DNA of 16,778 bases from the NCBI GenBank assembly GCA_045589235.1, contig JAZNOR010000020.1, positions 1 to 16,778 on the forward strand. The letters run 5' to 3'. This DNA is from RGIG7332 sp045589235 (GTDB lineage Bacteria > Bacillota > Clostridia > Oscillospirales > JAAYXM01). Position numbers and translations under genes: made by a program. The stretch's first letter is position 1; each line of letters opens with the position of its first letter. The notes under the pieces were generated by a model that was not told where the DNA came from, ran no database searches, and saw only the letters and a program-made list of their open reading frames with translations. Below, in pieces: positions 1 to 7,104 of the stretch.

Positions 1-1424
1 TCAATCGGCTGATGTGTCGGACCGTCTTCACCAACACCGATACTGTCATGTGTTAAGATATAAGTAACAGGCTGGTTCATAAGAGCTGAAAGACGCATTG
101 CCGGCTTCTCGTAATCTGAGAATACGAAGAAGGTAGCGTTGTATGCAAAGAGACCGCCGTGAACGGAAACTGCATTTGAAATAGCGCCCATTGCATGCTC
201 ACGAACACCGAAGTGTAAGTTATTGCCTGCGTAGTTTTCCTTTGAGAAGTCGCCCATACCGTTCATGTAGCTCTTGTTTGACGGTGAAAGGTCAGCAGAG
301 CCACCAAAGAGGTTCGGAACGAACTTAGCAAGACGATTTAATACCTCACCTGAAGTAGCGCGAGTAGCCATCGGCTTATCCTCAAATGCCCAGAACTCGT
401 CGCTGTCAAGCTTTGCCATATCAACCTTACCGCTAAACCAAGCATCCCACTCTTTTGCAAGCTCCGGATATGCCTTAGCATAAGCTGCAAACTTCTCGTT
501 CCAAGCATCAACGTTTGCGTTAAGCTCATTAACCTTGCCCTTCATAAATTCTGCAACGTCAGCATCTACAAAGAACTCGTCAGCCGGCATACCGAGATTT
601 TCCTTAAGACCAACAATGTTCTCAGCACCTAACGGCTCACCGTGTGATGAAGCCTTGCCGGCCTTAGCTGAACCGTAGCCGATAACGGTTGTAATCTTGA
701 TGATTGACGGACGGCTTGTATCTGCCTTTGCAGCATCAATTGCAGCGTTGATTGCATCTAAATCATTACCGTCTGCAACTTCGAGAGTCTGCCAGCCGTA
801 AGCTGCGAAACGAGCGTTGACATCTTCAGTAAATGCGATAGAAGTGTCACCCTCGATTGTAATTGAGTTTGTATCGTATAAAACAATGAGCTTTCCGAGA
901 CCGAGAGTTCCTGCAAGAGACGCAGCTTCAGAAGAAACACCCTCCTGGAGACATCCGTCACCACAGAGGACATATGTATAATGGTCAACAACATTGTAGT
1001 CGTCGCGGTTAAATTTAGCAGCAAGGTGAGCTTCTGCCATAGCAAAACCAACACCGTTTGCAATACCCTGACCGAGAGGACCTGTTGTGATTTCAACACC
1101 CTTGGTGTGACCGAACTCCGGATGGCCCGGTGTTAAGCTATCGAGCTGACGGAAATTCTTTAAATCGTCCATCTTTACACCGTAATCAAAAAGATGGAAA
1201 AGGCTGTAAATTAAAGCTGAACCGTGTCCTGCAGAAAGGATGAAACGGTCACGGTTTAACCAGTTTAAATCCTTCGGGCTGTGCTTCATCTGATTTGCCC
1301 AGACAGCATATGCAATCGGAGCTGCACCAAGCGGAAGACCCGGGTGACCGGAATTTGCCTTCTGAACAGTTTCAGCAGCAAGAACACGAATCGTATTGAC
1401 AACTTTGTTTTCAATCTTGTTCAT
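1..1424 (-). CDS. tkt: Transketolase, partial (3' end beyond window)
   Basis: Transketolase moves two-carbon ketol units between sugar phosphates in the non-oxidative pentose phosphate pathway, using thiamine diphosphate and a divalent metal in the cytoplasm. The reading frame is open from the ATG at 1424-1422 to the window edge, giving about 474 of the usual ~650-670 residues. The N-terminus has the family signatures SGHPGLPLGAAP, SAGHGSALIYSLFHLF and STGPLGQGIANGVGFA. The ThDP/metal motif GDGCLQEGVSSEA is followed by DTNSITIEGDT. The second (pyrimidine-binding) domain starts with FGGSADLSPSNK, and FGVREHAMGAISN lies near the break. The third domain is outside the window. A TTAGAGGTG ribosome binding site precedes the start. 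The gene is transcribed away from rpsO and has its own promoter at 1457-1485. Confidence 0.96.
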   Translation of the reverse strand, partial: MNKIENKVVNTIRVLAAETVQKANSGHPGLPLGAAPIAYAVWANQMKHSPKDLNWLNRDRFILSAGHGSALIYSLFHLFDYGVKMDDLKNFRQLDSLTPGHPEFGHTKGVEITTGPLGQGIANGVGFAMAEAHLAAKFNRDDYNVVDHYTYVLCGDGCLQEGVSSEAASLAGTLGLGKLIVLYDTNSITIEGDTSIAFTEDVNARFAAYGWQTLEVADGNDLDAINAAIDAAKADTSRPSIIKITTVIGYGSAKAGKASSHGEPLGAENIVGLKENLGMPADEFFVDADVAEFMKGKVNELNANVDAWNEKFAAYAKAYPELAKEWDAWFSGKVDMAKLDSDEFWAFEDKPMATRATSGEVLNRLAKFVPNLFGGSADLSPSNKSYMNGMGDFSKENYAGNNLHFGVREHAMGAISNAVSVHGGLFAYNATFFVFSDYEKPAMRLSALMNQPVTYILTHDSIGVGEDGPTHQPI

Positions 1425-1446
1425 ATTTTTTCACCTCTAAAAATTA

Positions 1447-1474
1447 TTGACAATTTATTTTATCATATTATAAT
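1447..1474 (+). promoter_or_regulatory. Upstream consensus promoter toward rpsO
   Basis: TTGACA (1447-1452) and TATAAT (1469-1474) are both perfect sigma-A hexamers with a 16-base spacer, reading toward rpsO. The site overlaps the oppositely directed transketolase promoter, so the two probably compete. The AT-rich setting makes chance matches to the -10 more likely. Confidence 0.5.
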
Positions 1475-1485
1475 ATATAATGCAA
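1457..1485 (-). promoter_or_regulatory. Sigma-A-type promoter for transketolase
   Basis: Read on the minus strand, TTGCAT (1485-1480) is followed after 17 bases by TAAAAT (1462-1457). A TG one base upstream of the -10 makes it an extended -10. The predicted start near 1450 gives a leader of about 26 nt. The sites are seen in the sequence; activity is inferred. Confidence 0.6.
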
Positions 1486-1509
1486 ATAATATTTTTATAA
1501 AATTTTTTC

Positions 1510-1538
1510 TTTACATTTCAAAAACTTTGTGGTACAAT
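1510..1538 (+). promoter_or_regulatory. Main promoter of the rpsO-pnp operon
   Basis: TTTACA (1510-1515) and TACAAT (1533-1538) are separated by exactly 17 bases. The predicted start near 1545 lies immediately upstream of the structured rpsO leader. This is the promoter closest to rpsO and best placed to drive rpsO-pnp. Confidence 0.7.
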
Positions 1539-1544
1539 ATATAA

Positions 1545-1672
1545 GTGCTTTTGTGCGCAAAGTAAAATTTCTCTCACCTATGTTTGAGGATTAAGGCTTG
1601 CAACGCAAGGCTTTCACCCACCTCATACGCAGATGAGCAGAGAAAAATCTATAGAAAGGTGAAGTGTGCATT
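1545..1672 (+). promoter_or_regulatory. Structured 5' leader of rpsO, candidate S15 autoregulatory element
   Basis: The ~125-nt leader holds several pairings. TTTCTCT (1568-1574) pairs with AGAGAAA (1639-1645) and closes a multi-helix region. CTTGC (1597-1601) pairs with GCAAG (1605-1609). CTCAT (1622-1626) pairs with ATGAG (1633-1637). A further small hairpin is possible at 1573-1588. The ribosome binding site AAAGGTG (1655-1661) lies just after the closing helix. S15 is known to repress its own translation through leader junctions that mimic its 16S rRNA site in several bacteria. That this leader does so is inferred from position and shape. Confidence 0.5.
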
Positions 1673-1939
1673 ATGATTTTAAAAGAGCAGAAAACTGCGG
1701 TTATCGAGAAAAACCGCACTCATCCGACAGATACCGGCTCACCTGAGGTTCAGATTGCAATCTTAACCGAGCGTATCTCTCAGCTCACAGAGCATCTCAA
1801 GGTCCACCACAAGGATAACCACTCCCGCCGTGGTCTTTTGCAGATGGTTCGTAAGCGCCGCAATCTTTTAAACTACCTCGCAAAGAAAGATATTGAGCGC
1901 TATCGTGCAATCGTTGCAAAGTTAGGTTTAAGAAAGTAA
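1673..1939 (+). CDS. rpsO: 30S ribosomal protein S15
   Basis: S15 is a primary 16S rRNA-binding protein that helps assemble the central domain of the 30S subunit. The 88-residue product matches the family throughout, with THPTDTGSPEVQIAILTERI, HHKDNHSRRGLLQMVRKRRNLLNYL and the terminal LGLRK. The ATG at 1673 is chosen because AAAGGTG lies 11 bases upstream. An in-frame GTG at 1664 would leave only 2 bases after the ribosome binding site and add residues unlike known S15 N-termini. It is followed by pnp, the common rpsO-pnp pairing in bacteria. Confidence 0.97.
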   Translation: MILKEQKTAVIEKNRTHPTDTGSPEVQIAILTERISQLTEHLKVHHKDNHSRRGLLQMVRKRRNLLNYLAKKDIERYRAIVAKLGLRK

Positions 1940-1949
1940 TTAGCGATGG

Positions 1950-1980
1950 GGGTAAGATGGAGTTTTACTTCATCTTACCC
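1950..1980 (+). terminator. Hairpin after rpsO, attenuator or processing site
   Basis: GGGTAAGATG (1950-1959) pairs perfectly with CATCTTACCC (1971-1980). A G-T wobble and AGT/ACT extend the stem inward to a TTT loop, for about 14 pairs. Only a weak TTCTATT follows, so this is probably a leaky terminator or an mRNA-stabilising 3' hairpin. That arrangement would let S15 and PNPase levels differ. Confidence 0.55.
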
Positions 1981-1985
1981 TTCTA

Positions 1986-2089
1986 TTGTCTGAGTAAACT
2001 TTCGCGTTGGTTAGTTTAGCAGTTGAAATTGTTACCGAAAAAGTCGGTAATAGCTTCAAATGCTAAACATACGCTCTTTACTCAGACAA
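1986..2089 (+). ncRNA. Long nested hairpin in the pnp leader
   Basis: Five nested perfect helices form one extended hairpin. They are TTGTCTGAGTAAA (1986-1998) with 2077-2089 (13 bp), GCGT (2004-2007) with 2071-2074 (4 bp), GTTTAGCA (2014-2021) with 2061-2068 (8 bp), TTGAA (2023-2027) with 2055-2059 (5 bp), and TTACCGA (2032-2038) with 2044-2050 (7 bp). The loop is 2039-2043. The structure ends 21 bases before the pnp start codon. In E. coli a pnp leader hairpin is cut by RNase III and is the basis of PNPase autoregulation. A similar role here is inferred. Confidence 0.7.
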
Positions 2090-2110
2090 GATGTTTGAAA
2101 GGAGAGAATT

Positions 2111-4246
2111 ATGATGATGAAAAAAATGGAATTTCCAAAGTATTGCACCTTTGAGACCGAGTTTGCCGGCCGTAAACTCGTTATCGAAACAGGTAAGATG
2201 GCAGGTCTTGCAAACGGTTCCTGCCTTGTTCGCTACGGCGAAACAGTTGTTTTAGTAACTGCTACCGCGTCTGAAAAGCCGCGTGCAGGCATTGACTTCT
2301 TCCCGCTTTCAGTTGATTTCGAAGAGCGTCTTTACTCAGTTGGTCGTATCCCGGGCAGCTTTATGCGCCGCGAGGGCAGACCGAGCGAGCGTGCAATCTT
2401 AGCTTCCCGCTTAATTGACCGCCCGACTCGTCCGCTTTTCCCGTCCGACATGAGAAACGACGTTGCTATCGCTGCAACAGTTTTATCAATTGACAATACC
2501 TGCTTACCAGAAATCGTTGCTATGATCGGTACATCAGTATCGCTCTCAATTTCCGATATTCCGTGGGGTGGTCCGATTGCAGGCGTTAACGTCGGTTATG
2601 TTGACGGTATGTTTGTTATGAATCCGGATTCCGCTCAGCGCGAGAAGAGCACAATGAACTTAACCGTTGCAGGTACTGCTGAGAAGGTCGTTATGATCGA
2701 AGCAGGCGCTGACCAGATTCCTGAGGATATTATGTTCGACGCTATTATGCTCGCTCATGAGGAAATCAAGAAGCTCGTTGCATTTATTGCTGAAATCAAG
2801 GCTGAAATCGGTCTTCCGAAGTTTGAATATGCAAAGGCTGCATTTGACTTTGACCTTTTTGAAGACGTTAAGGCTTATGCAATTGATAAAGTCCGTTACT
2901 GTATGGATACAGATGACAAGCTCGTTCGCGACGAGCGTCTCCGTGTTTTAACCGAGGAGCTTGTTGAGAAGTTCATCGAGCAGTATCCGGAATGCGAGAC
3001 ATATCTTGGCGAGTGTCTCTACAAGATTCAAAAGATGGTTGTTCGCGAGTGGTTGCTCGAAGGCAAGCGCGTTGACGGTCGTTCACTCGATGAAGTTCGT
3101 CCGCTTGCTGCTGAAGTTGGTGTTCTTCCGAGAACACACGGTTCAGGTATGTTTACCCGCGGTCAGACTCAGGTCTTAACCGTTGCTACTCTCGGCACAA
3201 TTGCTGATCAGCAGAAGCTTGATACAATCTATGAGGAGGAGTCAAAGCGCTATCTCCACCACTACAACTTCCCGTCATATTCTGTCGGCGAAGCTCGCCC
3301 GAGCCGTGGCCCGGGTCGCCGTGAAATCGGTCACGGTGCTCTTGCTGAGCGCGCTCTCGAGCCGGTTATTCCGAGTGAGGACGAGTTCCCGTATTCAATC
3401 CGCTTGGTTTCTGAGGTATTGAGCTCTAACGGTTCAACATCACAGGGTTCAATCTGTGGTTCAACTCTTGCTCTTATGGATGCAGGTGTTCCGATTAAAG
3501 CTCCGATTGCAGGTATCTCCTGCGGTCTCGTTACCAAGGATGACAAGTGGCTCACATTTATCGACATCCAGGGTGTTGAGGACTTCTACGGCGATATGGA
3601 CTTTAAGGTTGCAGGTTCAAAAACCGGTATCACTGCTATTCAGATGGACTTAAAGACCGATGGTTTAACTCCGGAAATCATCCGTTCAGCACTCACAATC
3701 ACCCGTGATGCCCGTTACAAAATTTTAGATGAGATTATGCTCCCGTGCATTGGTACTCCGAGAACTGAGCTTTCAAAGTACGCTCCGAAGATGCTCCATA
3801 TGACAATTGATCCGGAAAAAATCCGCGACGTTATCGGTAAGGGCGGCAGCGTAATCCAGAAGATCTGTGCTGATACCGGCGCTAAGGTTGACATTGAAGA
3901 CGACGGTAACGTTTACATTTCAGGTCTTGAGCAGGAAGCTTGCGAGAAGGCTAAGAAGACTATCGAGGCTATCGTTAACGACCCTGAGGTTGGCGCACTT
4001 TACTATGGTAAGGTTGTTCGTCTTATGCAGTTCGGTGCATTTGTTGAAATTGCTCCGGGCAAGGACGGTCTCGTTCACATTTCAAAGCTTGAGAACCGCC
4101 GTGTAGAAAAGGTTGAGGACGTTTTAAATGTCGGCGATATGACTTGGGTTAAGGTAACTGAGATTGACGACAAGGGCAGAATCAATCTCTCCCGCAAGGA
4201 TGCATTAAGTGAAATGGCTGAGAAAGAAGAAACTCCGGCTGAATAA
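2111..4246 (+). CDS. pnp: Polynucleotide phosphorylase
   Basis: This trimeric 3'-5' exoribonuclease uses phosphate to degrade RNA to nucleoside diphosphates and takes part in mRNA decay. The 711-residue product is full length. An RNase PH-like domain (about 12-145) is followed by a helical linker and the catalytic second RNase PH-like domain. A KH domain has the GKGG loop at 576-579, and an S1 domain lies at about 630-700. Active-site features are SNGSTSQGS near 439-447 and D491, D497 and K499 in EDFYGDMDFK, matching E. coli D486, D492 and K494. AAAGGAG lies 6 bases before the first of three tandem ATG codons; starting at the second or third would change little. It is the distal gene after rpsO and has a strong terminator. 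Confidence 0.98.
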   Translation: MMMKKMEFPKYCTFETEFAGRKLVIETGKMAGLANGSCLVRYGETVVLVTATASEKPRAGIDFFPLSVDFEERLYSVGRIPGSFMRREGRPSERAILASRLIDRPTRPLFPSDMRNDVAIAATVLSIDNTCLPEIVAMIGTSVSLSISDIPWGGPIAGVNVGYVDGMFVMNPDSAQREKSTMNLTVAGTAEKVVMIEAGADQIPEDIMFDAIMLAHEEIKKLVAFIAEIKAEIGLPKFEYAKAAFDFDLFEDVKAYAIDKVRYCMDTDDKLVRDERLRVLTEELVEKFIEQYPECETYLGECLYKIQKMVVREWLLEGKRVDGRSLDEVRPLAAEVGVLPRTHGSGMFTRGQTQVLTVATLGTIADQQKLDTIYEEESKRYLHHYNFPSYSVGEARPSRGPGRREIGHGALAERALEPVIPSEDEFPYSIRLVSEVLSSNGSTSQGSICGSTLALMDAGVPIKAPIAGISCGLVTKDDKWLTFIDIQGVEDFYGDMDFKVAGSKTGITAIQMDLKTDGLTPEIIRSALTITRDARYKILDEIMLPCIGTPRTELSKYAPKMLHMTIDPEKIRDVIGKGGSVIQKICADTGAKVDIEDDGNVYISGLEQEACEKAKKTIEAIVNDPEVGALYYGKVVRLMQFGAFVEIAPGKDGLVHISKLENRRVEKVEDVLNVGDMTWVKVTEIDDKGRINLSRKDALSEMAEKEETPAE

Positions 4247-4257
4247 TTTTAAATACC

Positions 4258-4293
4258 AAAGGACATCTCGTAAAAACGAGATGTCCTTTTTTT
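4258..4293 (+). terminator. Intrinsic terminator of rpsO-pnp
   Basis: AAAGGACATCTCGT (4258-4271) pairs with ACGAGATGTCCTTT (4276-4289) around an AAAA loop, and a run of seven T follows the GC-rich part of the stem. It is a textbook Rho-independent terminator 12 bases after the pnp stop. Confidence 0.93.
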
Positions 4294-4346
4294 ATTCATT
4301 TTAACCTCTCGTCGCGAATAAGCTATATCAAGAGAGGCGATGCATT

Positions 4347-5852
4347 TTGAAATTTAATAAAAATACAGTGTTTTACAGCGCCCTTACACTAACGCTTTCA
4401 AACCTCGCATTAAATGCGCTTGGTTTTTTATACCGACTTTTTCTAAGTCACACAATCGGTGCTGAGGGAATGGGTGTATATCAGCTTGTAATGCCGTATT
4501 ATTCCGTTATTTTAGCTCTCTGCGTAACAGGACTTACCCTTGCAACCTCACGTCTGAGCGCTAAATATTCAGCACTTGCAACACCATCTTCCGCCAGACG
4601 TGTAACATCAAACGCTGTTTCTATTTTTCTTTTCTTATTTTCAATTGTTGCAAGTATTACTCTATTTTCTTCATCGTTCATTTCGCAAAATATATTAGCC
4701 GATATGCGCGTGCGTGCATCAATTTTAATTTTACTTCCATGTCTTCTCTGCACAGGCATTGAAAACATATTAAAAAATTATTTTTTCGGAACACAAAACT
4801 TAAATCCCCCGATTATTTCCGAAATCACCGAGCAGGTTGTGCGCTTTATTGCCGTTTTCTCGCTTCTTGTTGTTTTTTCACCTAATGATGCGGCACACTC
4901 TTCCGCACTAATTATCTGTGGGATGGTAATAAGTGAAATTGTAAGTGTTGTTATTTTATTTTCTTTTTATGGAAAATCACATGGAAGCGGCAAATTTTAT
5001 CGCGAAATTATATCAATAGCCACACCAGTTTCTCTCGCTGCACTCCTTAATAATTTGCTTGACGCCGCATCGTCCGTATTGATTCCAAGAAGACTCATTG
5101 CATCAGGAATGACAGTCGCTTCTGCAACCTCCGCATTTGGAATTATGTTTGGTATGACCATGCCGACACTTTGCCTACCTTTTGGTCTTATCGGCGCACT
5201 TACCACTGTAATCATACCGAAGATGTCCGAAGGGCTCGCGTGCGGCGATACCGATAATATGCGCAGGAAAAGCGCGAAGGTTTTGCACACAACAAGTCTT
5301 ATTGCCCTGCCGGCAATTGGCTTTTTTATTGCGCTCGGAGATGAACTATGCATTCTCCTTTATAATAATCCCATTGCCGGCAACTATATGTTACCACTTT
5401 GCATTGCAACACTGTTCACTTTCTACAGAATGAGCCTATCCGCACTTTTAAATTCAATCGGGCTTCAAAAACGTGTTGCAATAATTTCCGCATTTTGTGG
5501 TCTTGTCCTGCTTCTTGGTACCTGGCTTGTCGGCTTTCCGCAAATCGGTATATGGGGATACTTGATTTTTGACATTATTTCGTCTTTTTTAGGTGCATTC
5601 TTTTGCTATATTCCGCTCAAAAGAAAGCTCAATTTGCGCATTAGAATACGCAATTGGTTTATAACACCCACGCTTTCCGCAACGCTTTCAAGTCTTTGTG
5701 CCCATTTTGTTTTTATAACAGCAAAAGGCGACGGTATAAACGTCATAACATCAATGCTATGCGCGCTAATAACCGCCGCCACAGTTTACATTATTTCACT
5801 GAAGGTTCAGGGAACAAGTCTTATTACTTATTTAAAGAAGCTTCAAAGCTGA
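4347..5852 (+). CDS. SpoVB-type polysaccharide/lipid II flippase (MOP superfamily)
   Basis: This is a 501-residue, very hydrophobic protein with about 14 predicted membrane segments. The N-terminus has the family pattern in NALGFLYRLFLSHTIGAEGMGVYQLVMPYY, seen in stage V sporulation protein B and related polysaccharide exporters. Members move lipid-linked glycans across the cytoplasmic membrane; SpoVB is needed for spore cortex synthesis. A vegetative exporter or Amj/MurJ-like flippase role is also possible. The start is TTG at 4347, 9 bases after AGAGAGG. The ATG at 4340 is out of frame and closes after five codons. Only a weak promoter-like match (TTTAAC/TATATC) lies between the pnp terminator and the start. 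The last 29 bases overlap the convergent fusion gene, and no terminator is visible. Confidence 0.82.
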   Translation: MKFNKNTVFYSALTLTLSNLALNALGFLYRLFLSHTIGAEGMGVYQLVMPYYSVILALCVTGLTLATSRLSAKYSALATPSSARRVTSNAVSIFLFLFSIVASITLFSSSFISQNILADMRVRASILILLPCLLCTGIENILKNYFFGTQNLNPPIISEITEQVVRFIAVFSLLVVFSPNDAAHSSALIICGMVISEIVSVVILFSFYGKSHGSGKFYREIISIATPVSLAALLNNLLDAASSVLIPRRLIASGMTVASATSAFGIMFGMTMPTLCLPFGLIGALTTVIIPKMSEGLACGDTDNMRRKSAKVLHTTSLIALPAIGFFIALGDELCILLYNNPIAGNYMLPLCIATLFTFYRMSLSALLNSIGLQKRVAIISAFCGLVLLLGTWLVGFPQIGIWGYLIFDIISSFLGAFFCYIPLKRKLNLRIRIRNWFITPTLSATLSSLCAHFVFITAKGDGINVITSMLCALITAATVYIISLKVQGTSLITYLKKLQS

Positions 5853-7101
5853 CAATTAATTCTTTTTCTGACTTCGCATCAATCCAGATTAAGTCTTCAC
5901 CCGTATTGATTGCATTTGGCGCTGCCGTCCACGGTTCGGCACAAGCAAAGTTTGCAAGTGTTGTATAGAACACATATTTGCTGTAGTTGTCATCTGCCAC
6001 AATTGTCACCTGATGACCGAGACCACTCTCAAAAACAACACAAGGTATGGTTTTAACCTCAAAAACAGAGTCAATTTCTTCTGCAAAGCTTATTTTTTCA
6101 CCGTCTAAAACAACAAAGCTCTCCGGATTGTTTGCCTTAAAATACGGATGTACTCCGCTTGAGAACGGCATCTTCTTATCTGATAAGTTTTTAAACTTCT
6201 GGTTAATTGTGATTTTATCGCCCTTTAATGTAAAAGTATATAAAACCTCAAACTCAAACGGATACATTGCAAGCGTGTCTGCATTTGACTTAAGACTAAG
6301 TGTAACCGATGCGCCGTTTTCAACAGATGCATCTACAACTTCCCACGCCATACCACTTGCAAAGCCGTGAATACTCATTTTATATTCCTTGCCGTCAAGT
6401 GTGTAGGTTTCATTTACCGTTCTTCCACAAGTCGGGAAAAGAATCGGCGTTCCCTCACGCACGCGCTCAGGAGTTTCATTAATAGTATCTCCCGCAAGGT
6501 AGATTAACTCTCTTCCGCATGCAAAAAACTGCATTAAGTTAGCACCTTTCTCTGTTGCGATTGTTGCGTAGCTTCCTGCATTGTCGTCATATAAACGAAC
6601 GCTGTTGTACTTATCATTTAATTTTTCAACGCGAAAACCTTCGGTTCCCGTTTTATACACTGTTGTGTTCAAATTATGTTCCATATCAACTGTCTCCTTA
6701 ACAAATTGCCATCCATGTTTTTCATAGTAACCACAGGCGTGCTCGGTACGCACATAAAGTGTTTTAAATCCACGCGCTGTCGCTTCTTTTTTAACTGTAT
6801 TTATAAGTTTTCTTGCTACACCAAGCCGTCTGTACTCATGTGGCACGAAAAGCGATCCCATCCACGGTGTAAAATCTTCGCCCTTTAAATAGTTTTCATA
6901 CATTGTTATAGTGCCACAAAGAACATTTCCGTCAATTGCAATATAAGTGTGCGGAAGCCTTCCCGTTTTTTGTCCTTTTAAGTTCTTAACAATATCGCAA
7001 AGTGAAATACTCGGTCGATCGATCTTGCAAAACTCCTCCCAAGTCCACTCGGCAACAGAGTTTATATACTCCGGATGCTCGCAAAGAGATTTTATCTCCA
7101 T
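5824..7101 (-). CDS. GNAT acetyltransferase fused to an aldose 1-epimerase-like (mutarotase) domain
   Basis: This 425-residue protein has two enzyme folds in one continuous frame. Residues 1-142 are a GNAT N-acetyltransferase; VPHEYRRLGVARKL (86-99) is the acetyl-CoA-binding motif A (R-x-x-G-x-A) and ACGYYEKHGW (122-131) is motif B-like. After a ~20-residue linker, about 163-425 are a galactose-mutarotase-like beta-sandwich resembling the LacX/YeaD branch. Its expected catalytic residues are in place: His245 in IHGF, His318 in GVHPYF and Glu389 in AEPW. The mutarotase half probably interconverts anomers of a sugar or sugar phosphate; neither substrate is known. AAAGGAG lies just before the ATG, which is 3 bases after the ricT stop, so it is the last gene of the femX-to-ricT operon. 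Confidence 0.87.
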   Translation of the reverse strand: MEIKSLCEHPEYINSVAEWTWEEFCKIDRPSISLCDIVKNLKGQKTGRLPHTYIAIDGNVLCGTITMYENYLKGEDFTPWMGSLFVPHEYRRLGVARKLINTVKKEATARGFKTLYVRTEHACGYYEKHGWQFVKETVDMEHNLNTTVYKTGTEGFRVEKLNDKYNSVRLYDDNAGSYATIATEKGANLMQFFACGRELIYLAGDTINETPERVREGTPILFPTCGRTVNETYTLDGKEYKMSIHGFASGMAWEVVDASVENGASVTLSLKSNADTLAMYPFEFEVLYTFTLKGDKITINQKFKNLSDKKMPFSSGVHPYFKANNPESFVVLDGEKISFAEEIDSVFEVKTIPCVVFESGLGHQVTIVADDNYSKYVFYTTLANFACAEPWTAAPNAINTGEDLIWIDAKSEKELIVSFEASLNK

Positions 7102-7104
7102 CCC

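Noticed and set aside
1281..1544. 87-residue plus-strand frame over the transketolase start and the rpsO promoters
   Set aside because: It is antisense to transketolase and then runs through AT-rich promoter DNA; no ribosome binding site.
4997..5353. 118-residue frame antisense to the SpoVB-like gene
   Set aside because: It lies fully inside a gene with clear membrane-protein homology and has no translation signals.
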